DNA of 64,000 nucleotides from positions 3,534,001 to 3,598,000 of the forward strand of contig NZ_JAUSXI010000001.1 in assembly GCF_030815865.1 (NCBI RefSeq), written 5' to 3'. This document shows, piece by piece, positions 15,454 to 23,631 of the stretch (its first letter is position 1; every line of letters starts with the position of its first letter). Made by a program: the position numbers and the translations under genes. Source of the stretch: Arthrobacter globiformis. Its GTDB lineage: Bacteria; Actinomycetota; Actinomycetes; Actinomycetales; Micrococcaceae. The notes below the pieces were generated by a model. That model was given only the letters and a program-made list of their open reading frames with translations. It was not told the DNA's origin and did not search any database.

Positions 15454-16698
15454 ATGCCCGAGCCGTCCCCCGCCCCTGCACCGCGCAAACCGTCCTCCCG
15501 GACCATGACTCCGGAGAAGACGGAGACCCTGAAAAAGCTCAGGGCCAGCGTCGGCCAGTTGTCCACCACCACCATGCGCCAGCTGGAGAAATCGCTGCCG
15601 TGGTACAGCCGGCTCAGTTCCGACGAGCGCTCCGCGCTGGGACTGGTGGCGCAGAACGGCATCGCCGCATTCGTCACCTGGTATGAGCGCCCCAGTTCCC
15701 CGTCCTGGATCCTTTCCGACGTTTTCGGTACCGCCCCGACGGAACTGACCCGGTCCATCAGCCTGCAGAAGGCGCTTCAGCTCATCCGGATCGTCGTGGA
15801 AGTGGTGGAGGACCAGGTTCCGGTGATCGCTCCCGAAGCGGACCAGCCTTCCCTGCGCGAAGCAGTCCTCAGGTACTCGCGGGAAGTGGCGTTTGCCGCC
15901 GCCGACGTGTACGCCCGGGCCGCGGAATCCCGGGGGTCCTGGGACACGCGGCTCGAAGCCCTGATCGTGGACGCCATCCTGCGCGGTGAGAACACCGACG
16001 CGCTGCGCTCCAGGATCGCCGCGCTCGGCTGGAAGGCGCAGGAACGCTTCACCGTGATGGTGGGCAACTCGCCGTCGGAACCCAGCGCCAGCTACGTGAG
16101 CGAACTGCGCCGCATGGCAGGCCGGTACGCGGAGGATGCCCTCGTAGGCATCCAGGGCGACCGCCTCATCCTGATCCTGGGCGGCGTGCACGACCGGGAG
16201 ACCGCGTATGTGAAGCTCAGCGAGATGTTCGCGCCCGGTCCGGTGGTTTACGGAGCGGAGGCCAGCTCCCTGCTGGAAGCCAGCAGCTCGGCGCAGTCCG
16301 CCTTCGCCGGGCTCACCGCCGCACGGGCATGGCCCGCCGCTCCGCGCCCGGTGGCGGCCGACGATCTCCTCCCGGAACGGGTCATTTCCGGGGACGACGC
16401 CGCCCGGCGGTCGCTGGTGAAGAACATCTACCGGCCGCTCCTCGCGGCGTCGAACGGGCTGGTGGAAACGCTCGGCACCTACCTGGAGCTGGGGCATTCA
16501 CTCGAGGCCACAGCGCGTGAACTCTTCGTCCACGCCAACACTGTGCGGTACCGGCTCAAGCGTGTTTGTGACGTGACCGGCTGGGATCCGCTGCTCCCCC
16601 GGGAGGCGTTCGTGCTGCAGGCGGCCCTTGTGGTGGGGCGGCTTTCCACTCCCCCGAAGCCCGCCGTCGAGCGTGTTGCCGCGCGGAACACTAACTGA
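15454..16698 (+). CDS. fasR: PucR/CdaR-type regulator, FasR-like activator of fatty acid synthesis
   Basis: The 414-aa protein ends in a PucR-type helix-turn-helix (GHSLEATARELFVHANTVRYRLKRVCDVTG, near residues 350-380). A GGDEF-like/CdaR middle region precedes it, and the N-terminal region is shared with actinobacterial FasR. In Streptomyces, the gene in this position, directly upstream of fabD, activates the fab cluster. Here it also lies 88 bp upstream of fabD on the same strand. The ATG at 15454 was chosen over one at 15409 because conserved sequence starts later. An inverted repeat in the fasR-fabD gap is a candidate binding site. Confidence 0.82.
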   Translation: MPEPSPAPAPRKPSSRTMTPEKTETLKKLRASVGQLSTTTMRQLEKSLPWYSRLSSDERSALGLVAQNGIAAFVTWYERPSSPSWILSDVFGTAPTELTRSISLQKALQLIRIVVEVVEDQVPVIAPEADQPSLREAVLRYSREVAFAAADVYARAAESRGSWDTRLEALIVDAILRGENTDALRSRIAALGWKAQERFTVMVGNSPSEPSASYVSELRRMAGRYAEDALVGIQGDRLILILGGVHDRETAYVKLSEMFAPGPVVYGAEASSLLEASSSAQSAFAGLTAARAWPAAPRPVAADDLLPERVISGDDAARRSLVKNIYRPLLAASNGLVETLGTYLELGHSLEATARELFVHANTVRYRLKRVCDVTGWDPLLPREAFVLQAALVVGRLSTPPKPAVERVAARNTN

Positions 16699-16702
16699 AC
16701 CG

Positions 16703-16719
16703 TTGTAGACTTCCTACAA
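16703..16719 (+). promoter_or_regulatory. Candidate operator upstream of fabD
   Basis: A perfect inverted repeat TTGTAG-ACTTC-CTACAA lies just after the fasR stop and 68-84 bp before the fabD GTG. Its position between a FasR-type regulator gene and fabD makes a FasR binding site plausible. No experimental motif was compared. Confidence 0.45.
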
Positions 16720-16786
16720 TCTGACCCCGTGAGGTTGGTGTACGCAAACACCAATGAATCACCCGGTAATTTGGAAAGCTGGATAC

Positions 16787-17716
16787 GTGCTTGCAATCGT
16801 CTGCCCTGGACAGGGCTCACAGACCCCCGGTTTCCTGGCCCCGTGGCTGGAACTGCCTTCCGTAGCAGGCCATCTGGCCTCCCTGAGCGAAATTGCAGGT
16901 ATCGACCTCACTGCGCACGGGACCACCTCTGACGAGGAAACCATCAAGGACACTGCCGTCGCGCAGCCGCTCATCGTGGCGGCGGGGCTGGTGGCCGCCA
17001 AGTCGCTGTTCGATGTCGAACTCAGCACGCTGCCGGTCATCCTGGCGGGACATTCGGTGGGCGAGATCACGGCGTCCGCGCTGGCCGGCGTGCTCACCGA
17101 AAAGGAAGCCATGGCGTTTGTGCGCGAACGCGCCAACAGCATGGCCGCGGCCGCTGCCGTCACCCCCACCGGCATGAGCGCCGTGGTGGGTGGCGACCCC
17201 GCCGAGGTCCTCGCCGCCATCGAGGCCGCCGGCGCAACGCCCGCAAACGTCAACGGCGCGGGCCAGACCGTCGCCGCGGGCACCTTCGAACAGCTCAAGG
17301 CCCTGGCCGAGAATCCGCCGGCCAAGGCGCGCGTGATTCCGCTGAAGGTCGCCGGCGCATTCCACACCTCACACATGGCTCCCGCGGTGAGCGCACTCGA
17401 GGCGCTCCGCCCGGAGCTGCAGCCGCAGGCACCCGCCGTGCCGCTGCTGTCCAACTTCGACGGCCGCGAGGTCACCGCGGGCACCGCCGCCGTCGACAGC
17501 CTGATCGCCCAGGTCTCGCGTCCGGTCCGCTGGGACCTGTGCATGGAGACCCTCGTGAACCGCGGAGTCACCGGGGTCATTGAACTCGCGCCGGCGGGTA
17601 CCCTGGCCGGACTGGCCAAGCGGGGCATGCCGGGCGTAAAGACTGTTGCTGTCAAAACGCCGGACGACCTGTCCGCGGCCCTTGCACTCTTCGCAGAACT
17701 GGAAGGACAGGCATGA
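16787..17716 (+). CDS. fabD: Malonyl-CoA:ACP transacylase
   Basis: The 309-aa enzyme loads malonyl groups onto ACP for FAS-II. It begins CPGQGSQTPGFL and has the nucleophile S90 in GHSVGE and the catalytic histidine H193 in AFHTSHM. The C-terminal motif VIELAPAGTLAGL is typical of FabD. The GTG at 16787 has GGAAAG at suitable spacing; an ATG at 16754 would add an unconserved 11-residue extension. The stop overlaps the fabH start by four bases (ATGA), so the two are translationally coupled. Confidence 0.95.
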   Translation: MLAIVCPGQGSQTPGFLAPWLELPSVAGHLASLSEIAGIDLTAHGTTSDEETIKDTAVAQPLIVAAGLVAAKSLFDVELSTLPVILAGHSVGEITASALAGVLTEKEAMAFVRERANSMAAAAAVTPTGMSAVVGGDPAEVLAAIEAAGATPANVNGAGQTVAAGTFEQLKALAENPPAKARVIPLKVAGAFHTSHMAPAVSALEALRPELQPQAPAVPLLSNFDGREVTAGTAAVDSLIAQVSRPVRWDLCMETLVNRGVTGVIELAPAGTLAGLAKRGMPGVKTVAVKTPDDLSAALALFAELEGQA

Positions 17717-18774
17717 GCACGCCGGTACTGAAGCAGTCCCCGCTCAACGAGCACACCCGGATCCTGGGCATCGGTGCTTACCGCCCCGACGTCCTGGTCA
17801 CTAATGAGGATGTGTGCCAATGGATCGATTCCTCCGACGAGTGGATCCGCCAGCGTACCGGTATCGTCACCCGCCACCGCGCACCCGCCGACGTCAGCGT
17901 GATCGACATGGCCGAGGGTGCCGCCCGTGAGGCCATGCAGAAGGCAGGGATCGAGGCATCCCAGCTCGGCGCCGTTATCGTCTCCACGGTGACCCACCCG
18001 TACGCCACGCCCTCGGCCGCCGCAAGCCTCGCCGACCGGCTGGGCGCCACGCCTGCCCCTGCCTTCGACATCTCCGCTGCCTGCGCCGGCTACTGCTACG
18101 GCGTGGCCCAGGGCGATGCGCTGGTCCGTTCGGGGGCCGCCAACTACGTGCTCGTTGTCGGCGCGGAAAAGCTCTCCGACGTCATCGATAACCGTGAACG
18201 CACGATCTCGTTCCTGCTGGGTGACGGCGCCGGGGCCGTTGTCATCGGCCCGTCGGACACCCCCGGCATCGCTCCGTCGGTGTGGGGATCGGACGGCAGC
18301 AAGTGGGATGCCATCGGCATGACCCGCTCCATGCTGGACGTCCGCGACCTTGGCATGGCCGCACGCCGGTCCGACTCCACCGGTGACCTCGCGCTCCTCG
18401 AAGAGGCGCAGGAGCTCTACCCGACCCTCCGCCAGGACGGCCAGACGGTGTTCCGCTGGGCGGTCTGGGAAATGGCCAAGGTTGCCCAGCAGGCGCTGGA
18501 AGCCGCCGGCGTCCAGGCCGAGGACCTGGTGGCCTTCATTCCGCACCAGGCGAACATGCGGATCATCGATGAGATGGTCAAGAAGCTCAAGCTCCCCGAA
18601 ACCGTTACCGTGGCGCGTGACATCGCCGATGCCGGTAACACCTCGGCGGCATCGATCCCCCTGGCTACACACCGCCTGCTCCAGGAAAACCCCGCACTGA
18701 GCGGCGGACTGGCCCTGCAGATTGGCTTCGGCGCCGGACTGGTCTTCGGCGCCCAGGTAATTGTCCTTCCGTAG
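17713..18774 (+). CDS. fabH: Beta-ketoacyl-ACP synthase III
   Basis: The 353-aa condensing enzyme starts chain elongation by joining an acyl-CoA primer to malonyl-ACP. The catalytic triad is C124 (SAACAGYCYG), H278 (FIPHQANMR) and N309 (GNTSAAS). The length is slightly above the 310-340 aa common for FabH because of an N-terminal extension of about 15 residues before RILGIGAYRP. In related bacteria this enzyme selects branched primers and so sets anteiso/iso lipid content; that role is inferred. It overlaps fabD by 4 nt. Confidence 0.95.
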   Translation: MSTPVLKQSPLNEHTRILGIGAYRPDVLVTNEDVCQWIDSSDEWIRQRTGIVTRHRAPADVSVIDMAEGAAREAMQKAGIEASQLGAVIVSTVTHPYATPSAAASLADRLGATPAPAFDISAACAGYCYGVAQGDALVRSGAANYVLVVGAEKLSDVIDNRERTISFLLGDGAGAVVIGPSDTPGIAPSVWGSDGSKWDAIGMTRSMLDVRDLGMAARRSDSTGDLALLEEAQELYPTLRQDGQTVFRWAVWEMAKVAQQALEAAGVQAEDLVAFIPHQANMRIIDEMVKKLKLPETVTVARDIADAGNTSAASIPLATHRLLQENPALSGGLALQIGFGAGLVFGAQVIVLP

Positions 18775-18855
18775 CAATTCCGATCACCAAGCCGCAACCG
18801 CGGTTTGCCCATTTCCGGCATCCCGTGCCGGCAATAACAAGAAAAGGAGCCATCA

Positions 18856-19101
18856 ATGGCTAGCAACGAAGAGATCCTGGCCGGACTGGCTGAAATCGTC
18901 AACGAAGAGACCGGCCTGGCCCCCGAGGCCGTCGAGCTGGACAAGTCCTTCACTGAGGACCTGGACATCGACTCCATCTCCATGATGACCATCGTCGTCA
19001 ACGCCGAAGAGAAGTTCGGCGTCCGCATCCCCGACGAAGAGGTTAAGAACCTCAAGACCGTCGGCGACGCCGTGGACTTCATCTCCGGCGCCCAGGCGTA
19101 A
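18856..19101 (+). CDS. acpP: Acyl carrier protein
   Basis: The 81-aa acidic helical carrier has the phosphopantetheine attachment serine S40 in EDLDIDSISMM. A strong AAAAGGAG box precedes the ATG. It shuttles acyl intermediates between FabD, FabH and FabF, whose genes flank it. It is separated from fabH by 81 nt and from fabF by 203 nt, unlike the overlapping fabD-fabH pair, which may allow separate expression of this abundant protein. Confidence 0.96.
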   Translation: MASNEEILAGLAEIVNEETGLAPEAVELDKSFTEDLDIDSISMMTIVVNAEEKFGVRIPDEEVKNLKTVGDAVDFISGAQA

Positions 19102-19162
19102 GTAGGACACCCGCCTTCATTGGCACCAGCCTCTACAGGCTCCAGCCCTCACGGCTGAACCC

Positions 19163-19200
19163 GGCTGGCCGGGCCGGACACCTTTCCGGACCGGCCAGCC
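19163..19200 (+). terminator. Strong hairpin in the acpP-fabF spacer
   Basis: A roughly 16-bp stem with one mismatch (GGCTGGCCGG outer arm with CCGGCCAGCC) has a 6-nt loop, midway between acpP and fabF. No T run follows directly. It could be an attenuator, a processing or stabilising structure for acpP mRNA, or a partial terminator. Confidence 0.5.
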
Positions 19201-19304
19201 GATGCACCACCCTTAAATTTTTGCAGACTCCCCGCACGCCCCCCCACTCCGGCCTCCGGCCAGCAGCATAGGACACGGCAGGCGCACCGACAGAGAGTGA
19301 TCAC

Positions 19305-20540
19305 ATGACACGCAAAGTAGTCATAACAGGTCTGGGTGCCACCACGCCCATCGGCGGCGACGTACCCACGATGTGGCAGAACGCGCTGAAGGGGGTTTCC
19401 GGCGCCCACACCCTTGAGGACGACTGGGTCGCCAAGTACGAGCTGCCGGTCCACTTCGCCGCCAGGTGCACCACCCCCGCCCTCGACGTCCTGAGCCGGG
19501 TCGAGGCCAAGCGCATGGACCCGTCAACGCAGTTCGGCGTCATCGCCTCACGCGAGGCATGGGCCGACTCCGGCATTACCGAAATCGACCATGACAGGCT
19601 GGCCGTGGCGTTCGCCACCGGCATCGGTGGCGTCTGGACGCTCCTTGACGCGTGGGACACGCTGAAGGAGAAGGGGCCCCGACGCGTCCTGCCCATGACG
19701 GTTCCCATGCTCATGCCCAACGGCGTGGCCGCAGCGGTCAGCCTGGACCTGGGCGCCCGCGCCGGTGCGCACACGCCGGTGTCCGCCTGCGCGTCCGGTA
19801 CCGAAGCGATGCACCTCGGGCTGGACCTGATCCGGTCCGGCAAGGCCGACGTCGTCATGTGCGGTGGCGCCGAAGCCGCCATCCACCCGATGCCACTGGC
19901 AGCGTTCTCTTCCATGCAGGCGCTCTCCCGCCGCAACGACGATCCCGAGCACGCCTCGCGCCCGTACGACCTTGGCCGTGACGGTTTTGTCATGGGCGAA
20001 GGCGCCGGCGCGCTGGTGCTTGAGGCTGAGGAGCACGCCCTTGCCCGCGGCGCACGGATCTACGGTGAGCTGGCCGGCACGTCCGTGACGGCCGACGCCT
20101 ACCACATCACCGCCCCGGACCCTCAAGGCCTCGGCGCGACCCGCGCGCTCAAGGCAGCCATGTTCGACGGGCGCATCCAGGCAGAGGACGTTGTTCACGT
20201 CAACGCCCACGCCACGTCGACACCGGTGGGTGACAAGCCGGAATACACGGCGCTGAAAGCGGCGCTCGGCAGCCACGTCGACAACGTGGCCGTCTCGGCC
20301 ACCAAGTCGCAGATGGGCCACCTGCTCGGCGCCTCGGGCGCTGTTGAGGCCGTCCTTACCGTCCTGGCCGTCCACGAACGGAAGGCCCCGTTGACCATCA
20401 ACCTCGAGAACCAGGATCCGGAGATCCCGCTCGACGTTGTGACCTCCGCACGCGACCTGCCGGCCGGCGACATTGTGGCGCTGAGCAACTCATTCGGCTT
20501 CGGCGGCCACAACGCCGTCGTTGCCATCCGCAGCGTGTGA
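19305..20540 (+). CDS. fabF: Beta-ketoacyl-ACP synthase II
   Basis: The 411-aa KASII elongates acyl-ACP with malonyl-ACP. Catalytic residues are C162 (SACASG), H302 (NAHATSTPVGD) and H339 (MGHLLGASG). The glycine-rich C-terminal NSFGFGGHNA is intact. GAGAG precedes the ATG. It closes the fasR-fabD-fabH-acpP-fabF cluster and is followed by an intrinsic terminator. Confidence 0.96.
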   Translation: MTRKVVITGLGATTPIGGDVPTMWQNALKGVSGAHTLEDDWVAKYELPVHFAARCTTPALDVLSRVEAKRMDPSTQFGVIASREAWADSGITEIDHDRLAVAFATGIGGVWTLLDAWDTLKEKGPRRVLPMTVPMLMPNGVAAAVSLDLGARAGAHTPVSACASGTEAMHLGLDLIRSGKADVVMCGGAEAAIHPMPLAAFSSMQALSRRNDDPEHASRPYDLGRDGFVMGEGAGALVLEAEEHALARGARIYGELAGTSVTADAYHITAPDPQGLGATRALKAAMFDGRIQAEDVVHVNAHATSTPVGDKPEYTALKAALGSHVDNVAVSATKSQMGHLLGASGAVEAVLTVLAVHERKAPLTINLENQDPEIPLDVVTSARDLPAGDIVALSNSFGFGGHNAVVAIRSV

Positions 20541-20560
20541 TGAGACCTGACTGAACGGCT

Positions 20561-20594
20561 GAAGAAGCCCCCGCCGGTTGGCGGGGGCTTCTTC
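20561..20594 (+). terminator. Terminator of the fab cluster
   Basis: A perfect 15-bp GC-rich stem (GAAGAAGCCCCCGCC with its complement) has a 4-nt loop, 20 nt after the fabF stop. It lies between convergent genes and could act in both directions. Confidence 0.85.
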
Positions 20595-20662
20595 GTTGCT
20601 ATGGGGTAATTGCTGCGGCTGGCGTATCAACCGGCCCTGCAGTCTTTAGCTGAGCTGCCGCT

Positions 20663-21166
20663 TCAGCCGACCTGGTGCAGCCAGCGCACCGGCGCGCCCT
20701 CAGCGGCGTGCCTGAAGGGTTCCAGCTCCTCGTCCCACGCCTCGCCGAGGGCAAGCGACAGCTCGTGGTAGACGGCGGAGGGGTCGCCGGCGCCGGCCTC
20801 GTAGGCGTAGCGGATCCGGTCTTCGGACACCATGATGTTGCCGTGCACGTCGGTCACGGCGTGGAAAATACCCAGCTCAGGAGTGTGGGACCAGCGTCCG
20901 CCGTCCACGCCCTGGCTGGGTTCTTCGGTGACCTCGAAGCGCAGATGTGCCCAGCCCCGGAGGGCAGACGCAAGCTGCGCACCTGTCCCCTGCGCGCCGG
21001 TCCAGGACAGCTCCGAGCGGAACATGCCGGGCGCAGCGGGTTGAGGGGTCCACTCCAGGTCCGTTCGCTTGTCCACGACGGATCCGATGGCCCACTCAAC
21101 ATGAGGGCACAGTGCGGTAGGGGCCGAGTGAATAAACAGCACACCGCGGGTCATTGCAACAGACAT
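20663..21166 (-). CDS. DUF3145 family protein
   Basis: The 167-aa protein begins MTRGVLFIHSAPTALCPHVEWA, a highly characteristic start of actinobacterial DUF3145 proteins, and continues with WAHLRFEVTEEPS and YELSLALGEAWDEELEPFRHAAEG-like blocks. Its function is unknown. GGAGGA lies 5 nt before the ATG at 21166; an in-frame start at 21211 has no such support. It is convergent with fabF and monocistronic. The 255-bp gap to xerC carries two short palindromes (21310-21322 and 21321-21336) and presumably its promoter. Confidence 0.88.
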   Translation of the reverse strand: MSVAMTRGVLFIHSAPTALCPHVEWAIGSVVDKRTDLEWTPQPAAPGMFRSELSWTGAQGTGAQLASALRGWAHLRFEVTEEPSQGVDGGRWSHTPELGIFHAVTDVHGNIMVSEDRIRYAYEAGAGDPSAVYHELSLALGEAWDEELEPFRHAAEGAPVRWLHQVG

Positions 21167-21309
21167 TCCATCCTCCATAGCTGTAGGTACGTCTTCCCCA
21201 ACGACCTGCATGGACGGGATACTTGCTGCTTTGGGCGCCGCGTGGTGCCGGTGACTCCTGCCAATCTATGAAAATATCTGCCGGGCTGACAAGAGAGGCC
21301 TGAAGACGG

Positions 21310-21336
21310 GTGCTTCAAGCACAACTTGAAAGTTGT
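21310..21336 (-). promoter_or_regulatory. Two adjacent short palindromes upstream of the DUF3145 gene
   Basis: GTGCTT-C-AAGCAC (21310-21322) is followed directly by ACAACTT-GA-AAGTTGT (21321-21336). They lie in the only regulatory gap between xerC and the DUF3145 gene, about 150 nt upstream of the latter's start. An operator or a weak xerC terminator are both possible. Confidence 0.3.
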
Positions 21337-21421
21337 CGACTTGGATCTTATTCTGCCGTACGCCGTCTAATTACGCCAGTGCAATTCGGCGTGGTGTAGA
21401 AGGCGCGCCGGCGGAAAGTGC

Positions 21422-22348
21422 CTAGGCGCGCGGGTGGGCCTGCTGATAGCTCTTACGTAGCCGGTCCACCGACACATGGGTGTAGATCTGGGTAGTGGCG
21501 AGGCTGCTGTGACCGAGGATTTCCTGGACCGCCCGAAGGTCGGCGCCGCCGTCAAGCAGATGCGTGGCGGCGGTGTGCCGCAGGGCGTGCGGTCCGGTGG
21601 CGGAGGTATCGCCCAGTGCGTCGAACAGTCCCTTCACTACGCTGCGGACCTGGCGCTGGTCCACGCGGCGGCCGCGCATCCCGAGGAAAAGTGCCGGGCC
21701 GCTGTCCGGGAGTGCGAGCTTTCCCCGTCCGCGGCGCAGCCAGTCGTCGACGGCGAGCGCCGCCGGGAGCCCGTACGGCACCGTCCGTTCCTTGTTGCCT
21801 TTGCCGAGCACGCAGAGGGTTCTGCGGTCCGGGTCGAGGTCATCGACGTCCAGACCCGCCAGCTCGCCGACGCGGACACCAGTGGCGTAGAGCAGCTCGA
21901 TCATGGCCCTGTTGCGCAGGGCCACGGGATCACCGTCTTTCGCTGCTTCGTTGAGGTCCTCCAGAAGCCGGGCGAGCTGCTGCTGCTGCAAAACCCCCGG
22001 CAGTGAGCCGTCGCGTTTGGGGGCCTGCAGGCGCAGGGCAGGATCGGTTTCGATGAGTTCTTCCCGCAGCGCCCAGGCGGTGAAGGTCCGCGCCGTGGCG
22101 GCACGGCGGGCAAGGGTGGAACGTGACGCGCCAGCCTCGCTCTGGCTGCCCAGCCAGCGCCGGAGGGTTCCCAGCTCGAGGCCCGCGGGATCGGAGACTC
22201 CTTCGCCTGCCGCATAGCTCAGCAGGCTGGAGACGTCGGACAGGTACGCGCGCACCGTGTGTTCGGACCGGGCCCGCTCACCCGTCAGGTACCGTCCGAA
22301 ACCCGTGACGGCCTTGGCGAGGGCGGCCGGCAGTTCCTGTTTCTCCAC
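21422..22348 (-). CDS. xerC: Tyrosine recombinase XerC
   Basis: The 308-aa site-specific recombinase resolves chromosome dimers at dif together with XerD. The N-terminal SAM-like core-binding domain covers about residues 10-95. The catalytic residues are R159 (GVRVGEL), the lysine in GKGNKER, H254 and R257 ([18 protein letters not shown]), H280 (LGHSSLATT) and the nucleophile Y289 (TQIYTHV). The length and full active site favour a cellular XerC over a phage integrase, as does its position next to dprA. Confidence 0.92.
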   Translation of the reverse strand: MEKQELPAALAKAVTGFGRYLTGERARSEHTVRAYLSDVSSLLSYAAGEGVSDPAGLELGTLRRWLGSQSEAGASRSTLARRAATARTFTAWALREELIETDPALRLQAPKRDGSLPGVLQQQQLARLLEDLNEAAKDGDPVALRNRAMIELLYATGVRVGELAGLDVDDLDPDRRTLCVLGKGNKERTVPYGLPAALAVDDWLRRGRGKLALPDSGPALFLGMRGRRVDQRQVRSVVKGLFDALGDTSATGPHALRHTAATHLLDGGADLRAVQEILGHSSLATTQIYTHVSVDRLRKSYQQAHPRA

Positions 22349-22397
22349 TCCCCCACTGTCCCAGCATTTGGCACGGAATCAAGGAACGGCACGGCGA

Positions 22398-22429
22398 GCC
22401 GCCCGGCGAGGGGGACGTCGCCGGGCGGC
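22398..22429 (-). terminator. Terminator downstream of dprA
   Basis: A perfect 12-bp stem GCCGCCCGGCGA/TCGCCGGGCGGC with an 8-nt loop begins 6 nt after the dprA stop on the minus strand and separates it from xerC. Confidence 0.7.
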
Positions 22430-22434
22430 AGGCC

Positions 22435-23619
22435 CTATGTTGATTGCCTGGTGCGCTTCCAGCCTCCCTTCTCGGATACGGCCAGTCCCAGCAGCGCCAG
22501 CCTGCCAAGGCCCGCGCGCACCGATTCGGCGCCCAGTCCGGCGACACTGCAGAGTTTTTCGACTGAGCTGGCGGACCGCAGCGGGAGTGCGTCCAGCAGG
22601 ATCAGGTCCTCGAGCGTCAGGCCGTCGTGATCGGCGGACTGCCCGCTCTTCTCATCAGGCAGGGACTGGCCGCTGGGCGACGCAAGCTCGGCGATCTCCC
22701 CGGCATCAGTGACACAGACAGCGCCGCCCTCGCGCAGGAGCCGGTGACAGCCGGCCGAGTTGGCGCTGTGGACAGATCCGGGGACAGCTCCGACCGCACG
22801 GCCCAGGGTTTCCGCGTGATGGGCGGTATTCAGGGCTCCGGACCGCCATCTGGCCTCCACCACAACTGTGACGGACGCAAGGGCAGCGATCAGTCGGTTC
22901 CGCTGAAGGAACCGGTAGCGGGTGGGTGCGGAACCGGGCGGTACTTCGGCGAGCACGGCACCCTGGTTGGCTACAGAGCGCAGGAGATCCTCGTTGCCTG
23001 AGGGATAGAAGCGGTCCACCCCGCCTGCCATCACGGCGATGGTCGGCATGGCACCCGAGCCCCCAGCCAGGGCTGCCCGGTGCGCGTGGGCATCAATGCC
23101 GTACGCGCCGCCGGACACCACAGTAAAGCCCCGCTGCGCCAGCGAGTAGGCAAGGTCACCGGTGACTGACGCACCGTAGCTGGTACTGTCCCGCGAGCCC
23201 ACCAGGGCCACCGCCTTGGCTGCCGGGGGAAGTTCGAGCTCGATGCCCCGCCACCAAAGGCAAATCGGCTGGTGCAGGCCAAGGTCGTCCAGTTGCCGCG
23301 GCCAGAGCTCGTCCACCGGGATGATCATCCGGCCGCCCAGGCGCTGCATGGTGGCCACGTCACGCTCCGGGGCGAGGTCGGGGATCCTCGGCGCCCAGCG
23401 TTTCAGCGCCGCACCGAGGCCGCCCCATGAATTCACGGCACTGTGCTCTGCCAGCAACCCGGTGATGTCCTGTTCCAGCCGCGGCCCGTAGCTGACCTGG
23501 CCGGTGGCGATCCGCAAGGCGTCCTCGGCCCCGGCGACATGCACCAGGGCCAGCCCCGCCACGTCCTGTGGCTCCATCAGCCTGGACAGCGCGGCCCGGG
23601 CAAGTCTCTCGTTGTGCAT
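22435..23619 (-). CDS. dprA: DNA processing protein DprA
   Basis: The 394-aa protein has the Rossmann-fold DprA/Smf domain: VALVGSRDSTSYG (about 138-149), VVSGGAYGIDAHAHRAAL (167-184), IAVMAGGVDRFYP, and QRNRLIAALASVTVVVEA. A C-terminal winged-helix-like segment follows (LTLEDLILLDALPLRSASSVEKL). DprA loads RecA on incoming single-stranded DNA during transformation; in non-competent hosts the gene is still kept. It starts 12 nt after the comM stop, in the usual yraN-comM-dprA order. Confidence 0.92.
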   Translation of the reverse strand: MHNERLARAALSRLMEPQDVAGLALVHVAGAEDALRIATGQVSYGPRLEQDITGLLAEHSAVNSWGGLGAALKRWAPRIPDLAPERDVATMQRLGGRMIIPVDELWPRQLDDLGLHQPICLWWRGIELELPPAAKAVALVGSRDSTSYGASVTGDLAYSLAQRGFTVVSGGAYGIDAHAHRAALAGGSGAMPTIAVMAGGVDRFYPSGNEDLLRSVANQGAVLAEVPPGSAPTRYRFLQRNRLIAALASVTVVVEARWRSGALNTAHHAETLGRAVGAVPGSVHSANSAGCHRLLREGGAVCVTDAGEIAELASPSGQSLPDEKSGQSADHDGLTLEDLILLDALPLRSASSVEKLCSVAGLGAESVRAGLGRLALLGLAVSEKGGWKRTRQST

Positions 23620-23631
23620 GTGGCTTTCCTT

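Noticed and set aside
16759..18777. A 672-codon antisense frame across fabD and fabH
   Set aside because: It is a shadow of two overlapping genes with intact active sites on the plus strand.
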